Shown here piece by piece: positions 33,672 through 43,270 of a stretch of DNA of 64,000 bases. The first letter of the stretch is position 1, and every line of letters starts with the position of its first letter. The position numbers were made by a program, and so were the translations under genes. Below the pieces are notes generated by a model. That model did no database searches, was not told the DNA's origin, and worked only from the letters and a program-made list of their open reading frames with translations. The DNA comes from Corynebacterium rhinophilum. Lineage in GTDB: Bacteria > Actinomycetota > Actinomycetes > Mycobacteriales > Mycobacteriaceae. The stretch spans positions 16,463-80,462 of the forward strand of contig NZ_JASPHQ010000012.1 of NCBI RefSeq assembly GCF_030227225.1, in the 5' to 3' direction.

Positions 33672-35582
33672 GTGAGTAATACCGAGTTCCGTAATGTTGC
33701 CATTGTCGCGCACGTTGACCATGGCAAGACCACGTTGGTCAACGGCATGCTGGAGCAGTCCGGTGCTTTTGGCGAACACGGTGAGCACACGGACCGCGTC
33801 ATGGACTCCAACGATCAGGAGCGCGAGCGCGGCATTACCATTTTGGCCAAGAACACGGCCATCCGCCGCCAGGGTCTGGGCAAAGACGGCGCAGACCTCA
33901 TCATTAACGTCATCGACACCCCGGGCCACGCCGACTTCGGCGGCGAGGTTGAGCGCGGCATTTCCATGGTGGACGGTGTCGTGCTGCTTGTCGATGCCTC
34001 TGAGGGCCCCCTCCCACAGACCCGCTTCGTCTTGACCAAGGCGCTGGAGGCCAAGCTGCCGGTCATCGTCTGTGTGAACAAGACCGACCGCCCCGATGCC
34101 CGCATCGACGAGGTTGTCACCGAGTCCCAAGACCTGCTGCTGGAAATCGCCGCTGGCCTCGAGGATGAGGAAGCCGCTGCCGCTGCTGAAGAGCTACTCG
34201 ATCTCCCGGTTCTGTACGCCTCCGGCCGCGCCGGCGTTGCTTCCACCGAGAACCCGGGCGATGGCAACGTTCCCGATAGCGAGGACCTGCAGGCGCTGTT
34301 CGATGTCATCTACAACGTCCTGCCCGAGCCCTCCGCTACCGTCGATGCCCCGCTGCAGGCGCACGTTACCAACCTTGACGCTTCCGACTTCCTCGGCCGT
34401 ATTGCGCTGCTGCGCATCTACGCCGGCCGCATCAAGAAGGGCCAGCAGGTGGCCTGGATTCACTACGACGATGAGGGCAACCAACACACCAAGACCGTCA
34501 AGGTTGCCGAGCTGCTGCGCACCGTCGGCTTCGAGCGCCAGCCGACCGAAGAGGCCATCGCCGGCGATATCGTCGCCATCTCTGGTATCTCCGATGTCAT
34601 GATTGGTGACACCATCGCCGATCCAGAAAACCCAGAGGCCCTGCCGCGCATCACCGTTGATGAGCCGGCCATCTCCATGACCATCGGTGTGAACACCTCG
34701 CCGATGGCAGGCCGCGGCGGCGGCACCAAGCTGACCGCCCGCATGGTTAAGGCCCGCCTGGAGCAGGAGCTTATCGGTAACGTCTCCCTGCGCGTGCTGC
34801 CCACCGAGCGCCCCGATACCTGGGAGGTCCAGGGCCGCGGCGAGATGGCTCTCTCCGTGCTCATCGAGTCCATGCGCCGCGAGGGCTTCGAGCTGACCAT
34901 TGGTAAGCCGCAGGTAGTTACCCAGCAGATCGATGGCAAGACCTATGAGCCCTATGAGATCCTCACCATTGACTCCCCGTCAGAGCACCAGGGTGCCATC
35001 ACCCAGCTGCTGGCCTCCCGCAAGGGCCAGATGCAGTCCATGGACGTGCGCGAAGGCGACTGGGTGCGCATGATCTTCCGCGTTCCCGCCCGTGGCCTCA
35101 TCGGTTTCCGTACCCAGTTCATGACCGAGACCCGCGGTGCCGGCATCGCCAACTCCATCTCCGATGGCATCGATGTCTGGGCCGGCGAGATTAAGTCCCG
35201 CGCCACCGGCTCCTTGGTGGCTGACCGTAGCGGCCAGATCACCCAGTACGCACTGATGCAGCTGGCTGACCGCGGCAACTTCTTCGTCGAGCCAGGCGCC
35301 GAGGCCTACGAAGGCATGGTCGTGGGTGCCAATAACCGCGATGAGGATATTGACATCAACATCACCAAGGAAAAGAAGCTGACCAATATGCGCTCTGCCA
35401 CCGCAGACGCCACGGTCACCCTGGCCAAGGCCCACACGCTCTCGCTGGAAGAGGCACTGGAATTCTGTGGCAACGACGAGTGCGTCGAGGTAGCCCCAGA
35501 TGTGCTGCGCGTGCGCAAGCTGGAGCTTTCCGCCACCGACCGCAAGCGCGCCGCTTCCCGCGCTAAGCAGATGAAGAAGTAA
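33672..35582 (+). CDS. typA: Translational GTPase TypA/BipA
   Basis: 636 residues from GTG 33672, with GAAGGAG upstream. G1 [15 protein letters not shown], switch [17 protein letters not shown], and G4 [12 protein letters not shown] are intact. Domains II, III and V and the BipA-specific C-terminal domain follow ([43 protein letters not shown]). It binds 70S ribosomes, acts in ribosome assembly and stress or cold adaptation. It is monocistronic in this window, facing the GPP34 gene. Confidence 0.97.
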   Translation: MSNTEFRNVAIVAHVDHGKTTLVNGMLEQSGAFGEHGEHTDRVMDSNDQERERGITILAKNTAIRRQGLGKDGADLIINVIDTPGHADFGGEVERGISMVDGVVLLVDASEGPLPQTRFVLTKALEAKLPVIVCVNKTDRPDARIDEVVTESQDLLLEIAAGLEDEEAAAAAEELLDLPVLYASGRAGVASTENPGDGNVPDSEDLQALFDVIYNVLPEPSATVDAPLQAHVTNLDASDFLGRIALLRIYAGRIKKGQQVAWIHYDDEGNQHTKTVKVAELLRTVGFERQPTEEAIAGDIVAISGISDVMIGDTIADPENPEALPRITVDEPAISMTIGVNTSPMAGRGGGTKLTARMVKARLEQELIGNVSLRVLPTERPDTWEVQGRGEMALSVLIESMRREGFELTIGKPQVVTQQIDGKTYEPYEILTIDSPSEHQGAITQLLASRKGQMQSMDVREGDWVRMIFRVPARGLIGFRTQFMTETRGAGIANSISDGIDVWAGEIKSRATGSLVADRSGQITQYALMQLADRGNFFVEPGAEAYEGMVVGANNRDEDIDINITKEKKLTNMRSATADATVTLAKAHTLSLEEALEFCGNDECVEVAPDVLRVRKLELSATDRKRAASRAKQMKK

Positions 35583-35593
35583 TCTGCCTCGAT

Positions 35594-36250
35594 CTAAGTG
35601 GTGGCTGCGGTTGATGCCGCAGCCGCCGCGATAATCGCCGTCGTCTCCTGCAGTATGGTTTTTACCGCAGAGGCGGCGGCATCGTCGTATTCCACCTGTT
35701 GCTTTAATTCTTTGATGCGTTTGCGCATCTCCCGGCGTTTCATTTCGGGCGCATCCTCCTTGAGCAGGGGATAGGCCCCTTTAATCTCGCGGAGAATATC
35801 CAAGATAAGCACGTCTTTGGCGCTAGGGGCTTGGGAGCCGTTAAGCACCGCCGCGAGCCTCTCGCGCACCTCATCTTCTAGCGCCGTGTCCGTCATGATG
35901 TAACGGTCGCCGCCCAGCTGCCACCACGCGGCATCCTCAATCTCCAATTGGCCGCGGTCCTGAAAATCCTGGGCAATCTTCTCGCGCGGGGAGAACCACC
36001 CCGCCTGCAGCAGTGTCTTGACCGAGCAGGTCCGGTGCTCGTGCAGGCTATCCCATGCCCAAGAAAGCACCGGGTGCTCTGGCTTTTTGTCCGTGGCGTG
36101 CACCTTATTCTTTGCAGTTATGGCAACTGCTTCGTACAGGAGCAAATCGCTAAAAAGGCCGGCGCGCAGGGCGGTCTCGTTATTGGATAGCACCTCCTTT
36201 TTACCGTTGTCCTTGGTAAGCAGGAGGAACATTTCTTGGCAGATGAGCAT
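35594..36250 (-). CDS. GPP34 (GOLPH3/VPS74-like) family protein
   Basis: 218 residues. The N-terminus MLICQEMFLLLTKDNGKKE, the helix TALRAGLFSDLLLYEAVAIT and the segment RDRGQLE-like DFQDRGQLEIEDAAWWQLGGDRYIM resemble the all-helical GPP34 fold. In eukaryotes that fold binds PI4P; in actinobacteria it is common and of unknown role, possibly a phosphoinositide binder. An alanine/threonine-rich C-terminal tail follows. Convergent with typA and divergent from lpqW, whose homologue acts in phosphatidylinositol mannoside synthesis. Confidence 0.75.
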   Translation of the reverse strand: MLICQEMFLLLTKDNGKKEVLSNNETALRAGLFSDLLLYEAVAITAKNKVHATDKKPEHPVLSWAWDSLHEHRTCSVKTLLQAGWFSPREKIAQDFQDRGQLEIEDAAWWQLGGDRYIMTDTALEDEVRERLAAVLNGSQAPSAKDVLILDILREIKGAYPLLKEDAPEMKRREMRKRIKELKQQVEYDDAAASAVKTILQETTAIIAAAAASTAATT

Positions 36251-36339
36251 GGTGAGGAGATCCCTTCAATGGTGATTTCGTACGAGTTTAGCGCGCAGAA
36301 TCTTCGTGTGGCGGGAAGAAGGTACTAAAGTAGTCCGCG

Positions 36340-37959
36340 ATGAAAAATAGTCTCAAGGCCCGTGCACTTGCTGCCACTGCCGCCATCGGCCTCGCGTTTG
36401 TCAGCGGGTGTTCGGCCAATCCTGGCCCTCCGCCGGTGGTAGAAGACTCGGACGACCAGGAATCTACCGCCCAGGAAACGGCATCAACGACGACCGCGAC
36501 GGACGATGAGCCGCCGCGCGCGGAGGAAGAAAAGTCGCGGCCCACCATTTCCATCGGTGTCGATCCGCTGCGCGCCGGCCTCAACCCGCACCTGGTGGCC
36601 AATAACTCCGAGCTCGTGGATCAGATTGCGGAGCTAGTCTTGCCCTCAACGTTCCACTGGGGACGCATGGATACGGACGTCCTGGAATCTGCCGCGGAGG
36701 TCACCGCGCCGGAGGGCGTGGCCCAGCGAGTGCGCTACGTTATTGCCTCTCCCGCGCAGTGGTCCGATGGCACCCCGATTTCCGGCGCGGATTTCAGCTA
36801 CTTGTGGAAGAAAATGACCACGACCGCAGGTGTTAAAGACCCTGCGGGCTACCGCGCCATTTCCGCGGTGACCACATCCGATGGCGGGCGTGTGGTCACG
36901 GTAGATTTTGCAGAGCGGGTTAAGGATTGGAAGCAGCTCTTCAACCAGCTCCTTCCCTCGCACCTGCTGCAAAATTCCGATTTTGATTCGGTACTGGCCA
37001 ATGACATCCCCGCCTCCGCCGGCCGCTTCTCGGTCGATAGCGTGGACCGCAGCCGCGGGGTCATCACGCTCAACCGCAATGACCGCTTTTGGGGCGCCGA
37101 TCCCGCTCATATCGACGTCGTCCAGCTGCGCGAGGTGCGCGATAGTACCCAGGCGCTCAATATGCTGCGCTCTGGCCAGATTGGGTTCGCGGACTTTACC
37201 CCGGGTCAAACCTCGCAGGAAGCGCTCGGCCTGCTGGGACATGTGAGCGATAAGACGGTTACCCGCCCGCGCCAGCTGCGCTTGCACATGTCCACCGAGC
37301 ACGGCGCCTTGGAGGATGCGGATGCGCGGCGCGGGGTGGCCTCGCTTATCGATACCGAACAGGTCGCCCGGCTCGCCACCGGCCGCGCCTCCAACCTGAA
37401 GGCCGGGCATAATCCGGTCTCAGGGGAGGCAAACCTGACGGCCCTGCGCGAACGCGCCAGCAAGAAGCCTATCCGCTTCGCCGTCGATCCGACCAGCCCC
37501 ACGGCTTTGGCTGCGGCAAATACGCTTTACGATGTCCTCGAGGCCCACGGCATCCCTGCTGAGGTCACCACCGACCGGCTCACCACCATTACCACTAAGC
37601 TGCTTCCTGAAGGCAAGGTTGATGCGGTGGTGACTTGGGAGGATATCACCCTAACCTCGCTCTCGGCCGCGAATGTCTTCACTTGCGCCGAAGACCAACC
37701 GCTCGCCGGGGACCTCTCCGGGTTCTGCCCCGACAACGCCGCCGAAACACGCATGGACATTCTCTCCGGAAAGATAAGCCCTTCCACCGCGCTGGGACGA
37801 ATCCGCGAGATCAATGCCCAGGACGTGTTATACGTCCCGCTCTTAGATGAAACGCGTGTGCACGCGCTAGGGGAGGGTATTGTAGGCCCCGGCCAAAGTA
37901 TTGATGATTGGGATAAAGGGCTGGTCACAGCGCCAGTTTGGAGGATAGATGAGGACTAA
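36340..37959 (+). CDS. lpqW: LpqW-like lipoprotein, SBP_bac_5 fold
   Basis: 539 residues. Signal peptide with lipobox FVSGC (Cys24), an acidic/threonine-rich linker to about residue 65, then the family 5 solute-binding fold. Recognisable parts are the SADFSYLWKKM region, FSVDSVDRSRGVITLNRNDRFWG, and TRQLRLHMSTE-type strands. Position between typA and mshB matches Mycobacterium Rv1166 LpqW, which steers phosphatidylinositol mannoside intermediates toward lipomannan/lipoarabinomannan rather than binding peptides for import. No ABC permease or ATPase genes adjoin, consistent with that reading. Overlaps mshB by 11 bp. Confidence 0.85.
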   Translation: MKNSLKARALAATAAIGLAFVSGCSANPGPPPVVEDSDDQESTAQETASTTTATDDEPPRAEEEKSRPTISIGVDPLRAGLNPHLVANNSELVDQIAELVLPSTFHWGRMDTDVLESAAEVTAPEGVAQRVRYVIASPAQWSDGTPISGADFSYLWKKMTTTAGVKDPAGYRAISAVTTSDGGRVVTVDFAERVKDWKQLFNQLLPSHLLQNSDFDSVLANDIPASAGRFSVDSVDRSRGVITLNRNDRFWGADPAHIDVVQLREVRDSTQALNMLRSGQIGFADFTPGQTSQEALGLLGHVSDKTVTRPRQLRLHMSTEHGALEDADARRGVASLIDTEQVARLATGRASNLKAGHNPVSGEANLTALRERASKKPIRFAVDPTSPTALAAANTLYDVLEAHGIPAEVTTDRLTTITTKLLPEGKVDAVVTWEDITLTSLSAANVFTCAEDQPLAGDLSGFCPDNAAETRMDILSGKISPSTALGRIREINAQDVLYVPLLDETRVHALGEGIVGPGQSIDDWDKGLVTAPVWRIDED

Positions 37960-38818
37960 GGACTTGGCGGGCTACCGCGTAGTTGCAGTACACGCACACC
38001 CCGATGATGAAACGCTTTTTACCGGCGGCACCCTCGCCACCCTGGCCGCGCGCGGTGCGCAGGTCACGGTCATCACCCTTACCCTCGGCGAGGACGGCGA
38101 GGTCATCGGCGCGCCTTATCAAGGGCTCGCCGAGCACCATCAGCTCGGTGGCTTCCGCGCCCGCGAATTGGCCTGCGCTCTCTCCGCTTTAGGAGTAGAG
38201 GGCATCCAGCTGGGCGGATTCGGCCACTTCCACGATTCCGGCATGGTGGGGTCGCCCTCCCACGGCAACCCCCGCGCGCTGGTCAATCGCTTGGATGAGG
38301 CGGTAGATCTGCTCCGCGCGGAATTAGATGTACTCAAGCCACACGCCATCTTGACCTATGGACCAGACGGCGGCTATAACCACCCGGACCACGTGGCGGT
38401 GCATAGGGTGGTGGAAAAGGCGGCATCGGCAAGCACGCGCATCTGGTGGGCGATTTTTGACCGCGCCGCCAATTACTCCGGCCTTGAGACCCTCGACGCG
38501 CCCGCGGGCTGGCGCAAACCCGATGCCGCGTACTTGGATAATTTCACCACTGCTGGCACGGATCTGGCCTTCGCGCTTGACGATGCCGCCCTCCACGCCA
38601 AACGCGCCGCCATGCGCGCCCACGCCACGCAAATCTGGCTGGCCGATGGCAACACCACCGCCACCAACCCCGAGGCCGCCGTCGCCGCCGTCCACGACCC
38701 AGCCGCGGTGCCTGGGGCCTACTGCCTGTCCAATAGATTGCTTATGCCCTTGCTGCGCGCCGAATACTTCCAACTCGGCAGGGGCGAGCCCGCAACCGAC
38801 CTCCTAGGGGATCTGTAA
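37949..38818 (+). CDS. mshB: N-acetyl-1-D-myo-inositol-2-amino-2-deoxy-alpha-D-glucopyranoside deacetylase
   Basis: 289 residues. The zinc-binding HAHPDDETLFTGGTLA (PIG-L/LmbE family AHPDDE motif) lies at residues 15-30, and GPDGGYNHPDHVAVHRVV supplies the third ligand and substrate contacts. MshB performs the deacetylation step of mycothiol synthesis in the cytosol. Translation starts inside the end of lpqW (11-bp overlap), and its stop overlaps the next start (TAATG), so the genes are translated together. Confidence 0.94.
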   Translation: MRTKDLAGYRVVAVHAHPDDETLFTGGTLATLAARGAQVTVITLTLGEDGEVIGAPYQGLAEHHQLGGFRARELACALSALGVEGIQLGGFGHFHDSGMVGSPSHGNPRALVNRLDEAVDLLRAELDVLKPHAILTYGPDGGYNHPDHVAVHRVVEKAASASTRIWWAIFDRAANYSGLETLDAPAGWRKPDAAYLDNFTTAGTDLAFALDDAALHAKRAAMRAHATQIWLADGNTTATNPEAAVAAVHDPAAVPGAYCLSNRLLMPLLRAEYFQLGRGEPATDLLGDL

Positions 38819-39195
38819 TGCGCACTGATTTTAGCCGCGGCGAGCAGGTCACAGGCCTTATCTGGCTTTCTCTCGGCGCCCTTCTATCGCTATTTCTGGA
38901 GGTCATTTACCTCACCGCCCGGATTCCGCTGGCTGATGGTGCGAGCATAGCGTTTCCCATCACCCTCCTCATCGCCGCTGCCTTCAACGTGGTGCTAACC
39001 CGCACCGCGCGGCTGTGGAGTGATCGTACTTACATCGCGGCCATCCCCACCATCGTCTGGGGCCTGGGATTTTTCGCGCTTATGCTGCTGGTTCCGATTA
39101 CCGGCGATGTCATCGTGGGCAATAATATTCTCAGCTTGCTCCTGCTTTTGGCCGGAATCGGCGGCGGCGTTTGGCCTTTCCTAAAGCAGAAGTGA
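38818..39195 (+). CDS. Small membrane protein, four predicted helices
   Basis: 125 residues, mostly hydrophobic: GLIWLSLGALLSLFLEVIYL, then ASIAFPITLLIAAAFNVVL, TYIAAIPTIVWGLGFFALMLL and ILSLLLLLAGIGGGVWPFL. Similar small proteins follow mshB in mycolic-acid actinobacteria. No functional motif. The start overlaps the mshB stop by one base. Confidence 0.78.
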   Translation: MRTDFSRGEQVTGLIWLSLGALLSLFLEVIYLTARIPLADGASIAFPITLLIAAAFNVVLTRTARLWSDRTYIAAIPTIVWGLGFFALMLLVPITGDVIVGNNILSLLLLLAGIGGGVWPFLKQK

Positions 39196-39249
39196 CATAC
39201 TATATTTCATCCCCAAACCCATGAAATCAGGAAGATTCAAGGATTCTCC

Positions 39250-39573
39250 ATGACTTATACAATCGCTCAACCTTGCGTTGATGTAATGGACCGCGGCTGT
39301 GTTGAGGAATGCCCCGTCGATTGCATTTACGAAGGCAAGCGCATGCTCTACATCCACCCAGATGAGTGCGTGGACTGCGGTGCCTGCGAGCCCGCATGCC
39401 CGGTAGAAGCCATCTTCTACGAGGATGACGTTCCCGATGAGTGGATCGATTACAACGATGCCAACGCAGCATTCTTCGATGACTTGGGCTCTCCCGGTGG
39501 AGCGGCAGCCCTCGGCCCGCAAGATTTCGATGCGTCAATGGTAGCCGCGCTGCCCCCACAGAATCAGGAGTAA
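39250..39573 (+). CDS. fdxC: 7Fe ferredoxin FdxC type
   Basis: 107 residues. The first cluster motif is [17 protein letters not shown] and the second is [15 protein letters not shown], giving the [3Fe-4S]/[4Fe-4S] arrangement of actinobacterial FdxC. A C-terminal extension of about 45 residues is acidic. A small soluble electron carrier of the cytosol. It sits three bases upstream of dapC, the conserved fdxC-dapC pairing seen in mycobacteria. Confidence 0.95.
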   Translation: MTYTIAQPCVDVMDRGCVEECPVDCIYEGKRMLYIHPDECVDCGACEPACPVEAIFYEDDVPDEWIDYNDANAAFFDDLGSPGGAAALGPQDFDASMVAALPPQNQE

Positions 39574-39576
39574 TTC

Positions 39577-40665
39577 ATGGCCCGCACACCGTTAGGACAA
39601 TCGCTTCCGGATTTTCCCTGGAACTCGCTGGCTGGCGCCAAAAAGAAGGCCCAGGCGCATCCAGATGGAATCGTTGACCTTTCGGTGGGCAACCCCGTAG
39701 ATCCGGTCGCCCCCGGCGTGCAGCTGGCGCTGTCCTCTGCCGCCGAGGCCCCCGGCTACCCGCAAACGCAGGGCACGCCCGAGCTGCGCGAGGCCATCGC
39801 CTCAGCCCTGCGCCGCCGCTACCGCATGGACGTGGACCGCGTCCTGCCCGTAGTGGGCACGAAGGAGGCCATCGCGTGGCTGCCCACCCTGTTGGGCATG
39901 CGCGGCGAGACCGTCGCCTTCCCCTCGGTGGCCTATCCCACCTACGAGGTCGGCGCCCTTCTCGCCGGGGCCACTCCGCTGCGCGCTGACGACGACTTTC
40001 AGGATGCCTCCCTGGTATTCATCAATTCCCCGTCCAACCCCACTGGCCGCGTAGCTGGGGTAGAGGAGCTGCGCCGCATCGTGGCCTGGGCCCGCTCGAC
40101 GGGTGCCATCATCGCCTCCGACGAGTGCTACATGGGCTTGGGCTGGAATGACGACAACCCGCCGGTATCCATCCTGGATCCGCGCGTGACCGACGGCGAT
40201 AATACCGGCCTTATCGCCATGCATTCGCTGTCCAAGTCCGCGAATATGGCCTCCTACCGCGCCGGATTCTTCGCCGGCGATAACGATCTCATCGCGGAGC
40301 TCCTGGAGCTGCGCAAGCACGCCGGGCTCATCGTGCCAGGCCCGATTCAGGCAGCGATGGTGGCCGCGCTTGACGATGACCCCACCGAAGCCCTCCAGCG
40401 CCAGCGCTACGCTGCGCGCCGCGCCGAATTGATGCAGGCGCTTATCAAGGCGGGCTTTACCATCGACCACTCCGATGCCGGCCTGTACCTCTGGGCCACC
40501 CGCGGCGAAGACTGCCGCGAGACCATCGACTGGTTGGCTTCCCTGGGTATCCTGGCCGCACCTGGCGATTTTTACGGCCCCTCGGGTGCACAACACGTGC
40601 GCATCGGCTTAAACGGTACCGACGAGCGGGTGCGCGCCGCCGTCCAACGCCTCGCCAGTGCCTAA
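39577..40665 (+). CDS. dapC: N-succinyldiaminopimelate aminotransferase
   Basis: 362 residues. Fold-type I class I/II aminotransferase: PLP lysine in HSLSKSANMASYRAGFF (about residue 219), FINSPSNPTGRV (Asn for pyridine contact), ASDECYMGLGW (Asp to pyridine N), and HVRIGLNG with the carboxylate-binding Arg. DapC makes N-succinyl-L,L-2,6-diaminopimelate in the succinylase branch of lysine and meso-DAP synthesis; dapD and dapE lie downstream in the window. It is co-transcribed with fdxC. Confidence 0.94.
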   Translation: MARTPLGQSLPDFPWNSLAGAKKKAQAHPDGIVDLSVGNPVDPVAPGVQLALSSAAEAPGYPQTQGTPELREAIASALRRRYRMDVDRVLPVVGTKEAIAWLPTLLGMRGETVAFPSVAYPTYEVGALLAGATPLRADDDFQDASLVFINSPSNPTGRVAGVEELRRIVAWARSTGAIIASDECYMGLGWNDDNPPVSILDPRVTDGDNTGLIAMHSLSKSANMASYRAGFFAGDNDLIAELLELRKHAGLIVPGPIQAAMVAALDDDPTEALQRQRYAARRAELMQALIKAGFTIDHSDAGLYLWATRGEDCRETIDWLASLGILAAPGDFYGPSGAQHVRIGLNGTDERVRAAVQRLASA

Positions 40666-41506
40666 CTCGCCTCGCGCGTTTCGCCCGCCTGCCCGGGAGG
40701 GGATTTCTCCCCGCAAGGTGGTCTTGCACGAACGCGTTCCGCGCGAGGGCGAGTACTGGGCCGCCCGCGCGGGCGATTCGCCCTTTCCAGAGGGAACGCT
40801 TCTTCCCGCCGGTGCGGCTCTTCCCAGGCCCGTTCCCGCGTGGTACCACCCCTCCGTCCCGCCGGAGGAGCCGATTCCCTTTGACTACTGCGTAGTCCAC
40901 GCGGATGAAGACATCATTGTTGCCGATAAACCACACTTTCTTCCCACCACTACGAATGGCCGCTTGCAGCGCGAAACCCTGCAAACCCGCCTGCGCGTAG
41001 ACTTCGGCGAAGACGATATCGTGCCGCTTCACCGCCTCGACCGCCTGACCGCCGGCCTTGTCATCTGCTCGCGCAATCCCGCCACGCGGGCCGCCTACCA
41101 GCGCATTTTCCTGGGAGGGAGGGCGGTGAAGAGGTATAGGGGCATCGTCAAGCAGCCGCTTTTCTGTGATGAGGAAATCAGGCTGCCTATGCACAAGCCG
41201 CGGGGCAGCAGGCAGGTGCTCGTGGCCGATAATGGCACGCCTACCTCGACGTATGTGCGCGCTGCGGGTCGGGAGGTAACCATGTGGCCGCGGACCGGGC
41301 ATACGCACCAGCTGCGGGTGCTGCTGAATCATCTTGGGCATCCTCTCATCGGCGATGACACATATCCCGCGCCGCGCCCGCTCGACCTCTATGACTTCTC
41401 CCGCCCGCTTTACTTGCTGCACGAAACTATATCTTTTATAGATCCTTCATCACATTCGGAGCGTCAGTTTTTCAGTTCGCGTGGCTTAGGAACTACAATC
41501 AGGTAA
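40658..41506 (+). CDS. RluA family pseudouridine synthase
   Basis: 282 residues from a GTG at 40658 that lies inside the end of dapC (8-bp overlap). N-terminal ~85 residues precede the catalytic domain. The catalytic aspartate is in PLHRLDRLTAGLVIC, and the other family motifs are VVHADEDIIVADKPHFLPT and MWPRTGHTHQLRVLLNHLGHPLIGDDTY. It isomerises uridine in rRNA or tRNA; the target cannot be told from sequence. Coupling to dapC is probably translational only. Confidence 0.9.
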   Translation: MPNSPRAFRPPAREGISPRKVVLHERVPREGEYWAARAGDSPFPEGTLLPAGAALPRPVPAWYHPSVPPEEPIPFDYCVVHADEDIIVADKPHFLPTTTNGRLQRETLQTRLRVDFGEDDIVPLHRLDRLTAGLVICSRNPATRAAYQRIFLGGRAVKRYRGIVKQPLFCDEEIRLPMHKPRGSRQVLVADNGTPTSTYVRAAGREVTMWPRTGHTHQLRVLLNHLGHPLIGDDTYPAPRPLDLYDFSRPLYLLHETISFIDPSSHSERQFFSSRGLGTTIR

Positions 41507-41535
41507 TTACTAATCTCCGGCAAGAAAGGCAGCCC

Positions 41536-42096
41536 ATGGCAGACCTCAGCGTTGCGCGCTTTGCGTCCAATTTTGGGCAATTCCTTAAGTTCGGTCTTGT
41601 CGGCGGCTCGGGAACCGCGGTCAACCTCTTCGTATATTTCATTGCGCAGAAACTCTTCGGCGCGGCGGGAATCTTTGCCGAGGACCCCTTCATGAACCTC
41701 TTCGGTTCTGCATTCCATATCCGCTGGTACCACGTCTTTGCCACCATCTCCTTCCTCGTAGCCAATACCTGGAACTACCAGCTCAACCGCATGTGGACCT
41801 TCCGCACCGTGTCCAAGGTGTCCTGGATTCGCGGTTTCTTCCCGTTCCTTTTGGCTGGAATCGGGGCGTTTATCGTTAGCCAGGTCATCCTGACGCTGCT
41901 CATGAATCCGAACTCGCCCGTGGGCCTACCAACCGATGTCTTCGATAACTCCACCGGATTGCGCACCAAGTCCTATTGGGCGCAGGCCATTTCCATTGTC
42001 GTTGCGATGCCCATCAACTTCATTATCAACAAGCTCTGGACGTTCCGCTCCAAGCCGAATAAACCCGTCGTCGTCGACGAGGTAGCGCCGGTTTAA
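41536..42096 (+). CDS. GtrA family membrane protein
   Basis: 186 residues with four membrane segments. The first carries FLKFGLVGGSGTAVNLFVYF and the second ISFLVANTWNYQLNRMWTFR, the GtrA family signature. The last region is INFIINKLWTFRSKPNK. GtrA-like proteins flip polyprenyl-phosphate sugars or donate them to envelope glycan polymers. In Corynebacterium they are often linked to arabinogalactan/galactan synthesis, but no partner glycosyltransferase is adjacent here. It is followed by the palindromic repeat cluster B. Confidence 0.88.
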   Translation: MADLSVARFASNFGQFLKFGLVGGSGTAVNLFVYFIAQKLFGAAGIFAEDPFMNLFGSAFHIRWYHVFATISFLVANTWNYQLNRMWTFRTVSKVSWIRGFFPFLLAGIGAFIVSQVILTLLMNPNSPVGLPTDVFDNSTGLRTKSYWAQAISIVVAMPINFIINKLWTFRSKPNKPVVVDEVAPV

Positions 42097-42143
42097 CTAC
42101 CCGCTCCTAGCTCGGCCTAGCCCGGCTCGTTTCGCCACCCCGG

Positions 42144-42483
42144 CCCCGCCCTTCGCGCTCACCAGCGTGGGCTGCTGGGGTCTTTTTATGCCGCCGGTGA
42201 GCGGCAAGGGCGGGGAGGGACGTCGCCAAGCAAGTGTATGTGCGACACCCATCCCTTCGCGCTCACGCTGGGATAGTTTTCATCGACGCCATGCCTGCTC
42301 GGTGAGCGGCAAACGAGGCTGCGCCTTTCGCGCTCACCGGCAATGGTTGCCGGCGGCGAAACTTCCTCCCGGTGAGCGGCAAGGGCGGGGAGGCGGGGCG
42401 CCGTTGTCGCTGGGACCCCTTCGCGCTCACGGGGAGTAGTAAACGAACGCCACCCGCCGTCCGCGGTGAGCGCGAAGGGCGGG
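42144..42483. repeat. Palindromic repeat cluster B (4 copies) in a 430-bp intergenic region
   Basis: Four copies lie in tandem between gtrA-like and the membrane protein gene; I see no gene in 42097-42523. Arm positions: B1 42144-42163 / 42196-42215; B2 42253-42266 / 42302-42315; B3 42324-42340 / 42371-42390; B4 42416-42430 / 42466-42483. In B1-B3 the right arm reads GTGAGCGGCAA instead of GTGAGCGCGAA, a shared two-base swap that marks a local subfamily; B4 has the standard arm. Confidence 0.88.
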
Positions 42484-42523
42484 TGGTGGGGTGTGCCTGA
42501 AGGCGGGTGGTGGAGGTGAGGTA

Positions 42524-43003
42524 CTAGTCCTCGAGGGTGGCGTCGAGGCGGGACTGGTCGCGGCGGTTTTGCTTCCGTCGGAGCGCAGGGGAGATGAGGA
42601 TGACCGTGAAGGTACCTACGGTGGCGCCGATGAGGTAGGGGGCAGCGGGGGCATCGGAACGCGTGAAGGCGTGGTAGGCGGTGCCGGCGAAGCAGAGGAA
42701 CATCGGGATGAGGTAGAGGGCGGTCAAAGTCCAGTTGGAGCGGACGGTGGGGGTGGCGATGTGCCTGCGCATCCAGGCGGCGCTGAGGGACGTGCCGGCG
42801 ATGGAGGGGACAATGGCGAGGAGTGCGAGGAGGCTGAGGCGGCCGGGGAGGGACCATGCGAGGATGGCCGCGACGATGAGCTCGAGGAATGTGATTGGGG
42901 TCAGGGTGATGGCGGAGGCCTTGGTGAGGATGTCGCGCTCGAACTCGTCGGTGGAGGCGCGCTCGATGTGGTTGAGGGATATGTTGGCGATGGCGTTAAA
43001 CAT
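42524..43003 (-). CDS. Membrane protein of an XRE-regulator gene pair
   Basis: 159 residues from ATG 43003 (GGAG 8 bases upstream; an ATG five codons earlier exists). Four hydrophobic segments: ITFLELIVAAILAWSL, SLLALLAIVPSIAGTSLSAA, WTLTALYLIPMFLCFAGTAY, PYLIGATVGTFTVILIS. A basic tail follows. I do not recognise a named family. The start overlaps the stop of the XRE gene by 8 bp (ATGTTTAA), a common arrangement for small XRE regulators and the membrane protein they control. Confidence 0.7.
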   Translation of the reverse strand: MFNAIANISLNHIERASTDEFERDILTKASAITLTPITFLELIVAAILAWSLPGRLSLLALLAIVPSIAGTSLSAAWMRRHIATPTVRSNWTLTALYLIPMFLCFAGTAYHAFTRSDAPAAPYLIGATVGTFTVILISPALRRKQNRRDQSRLDATLED

Positions 43004-43205
43004 GTTGTTCAGCTCCAAAGATTTCTTCGACTGTTTTATCTAGTTCGTGGCAGATGTCCAATGCGAGGTGCACGGACGGGGAGTAGTTGCCGCGTTCGAT
43101 ATTTGCGATAGTTTGCCGGGAGACGCCGACGCGCTCTGCTAGTTCGCCTTGCGACCATTCGCGCCAGCGCCGCCACTTGCGGACCATGTTGGGTTGTCCG
43201 GCCAC
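42996..43205 (-). CDS. Small XRE/Cro-C1 family transcriptional regulator
   Basis: 69 residues if started at GTG 43205 (AGAGGTGAT upstream); an ATG at 43187 is also possible. Almost the whole protein is the helix-turn-helix: WRRWREWSQGELAERVGVSRQTIANIERGNYSPSVHLALDICHELDKTVEEIF. This is the YozG/SinR-like single-domain type that usually regulates its own small operon. A -10-like TATAAAGT (about 43240-43247 region) lies upstream on the minus strand. Translationally coupled to the membrane protein. Confidence 0.88.
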   Translation of the reverse strand: MAGQPNMVRKWRRWREWSQGELAERVGVSRQTIANIERGNYSPSVHLALDICHELDKTVEEIFGAEQHV

Positions 43206-43270
43206 ATCATCACCTCTCTTGTCGTGTTTACATGACTTAATATAAAGTAAACTTGACATTATGGCAAGGG

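Noticed and set aside
42144-42483. CRISPR array
   Set aside because: The units are inverted-repeat pairs with unequal spacing and variable arms, not direct repeats with regular spacers, and no cas genes are near.
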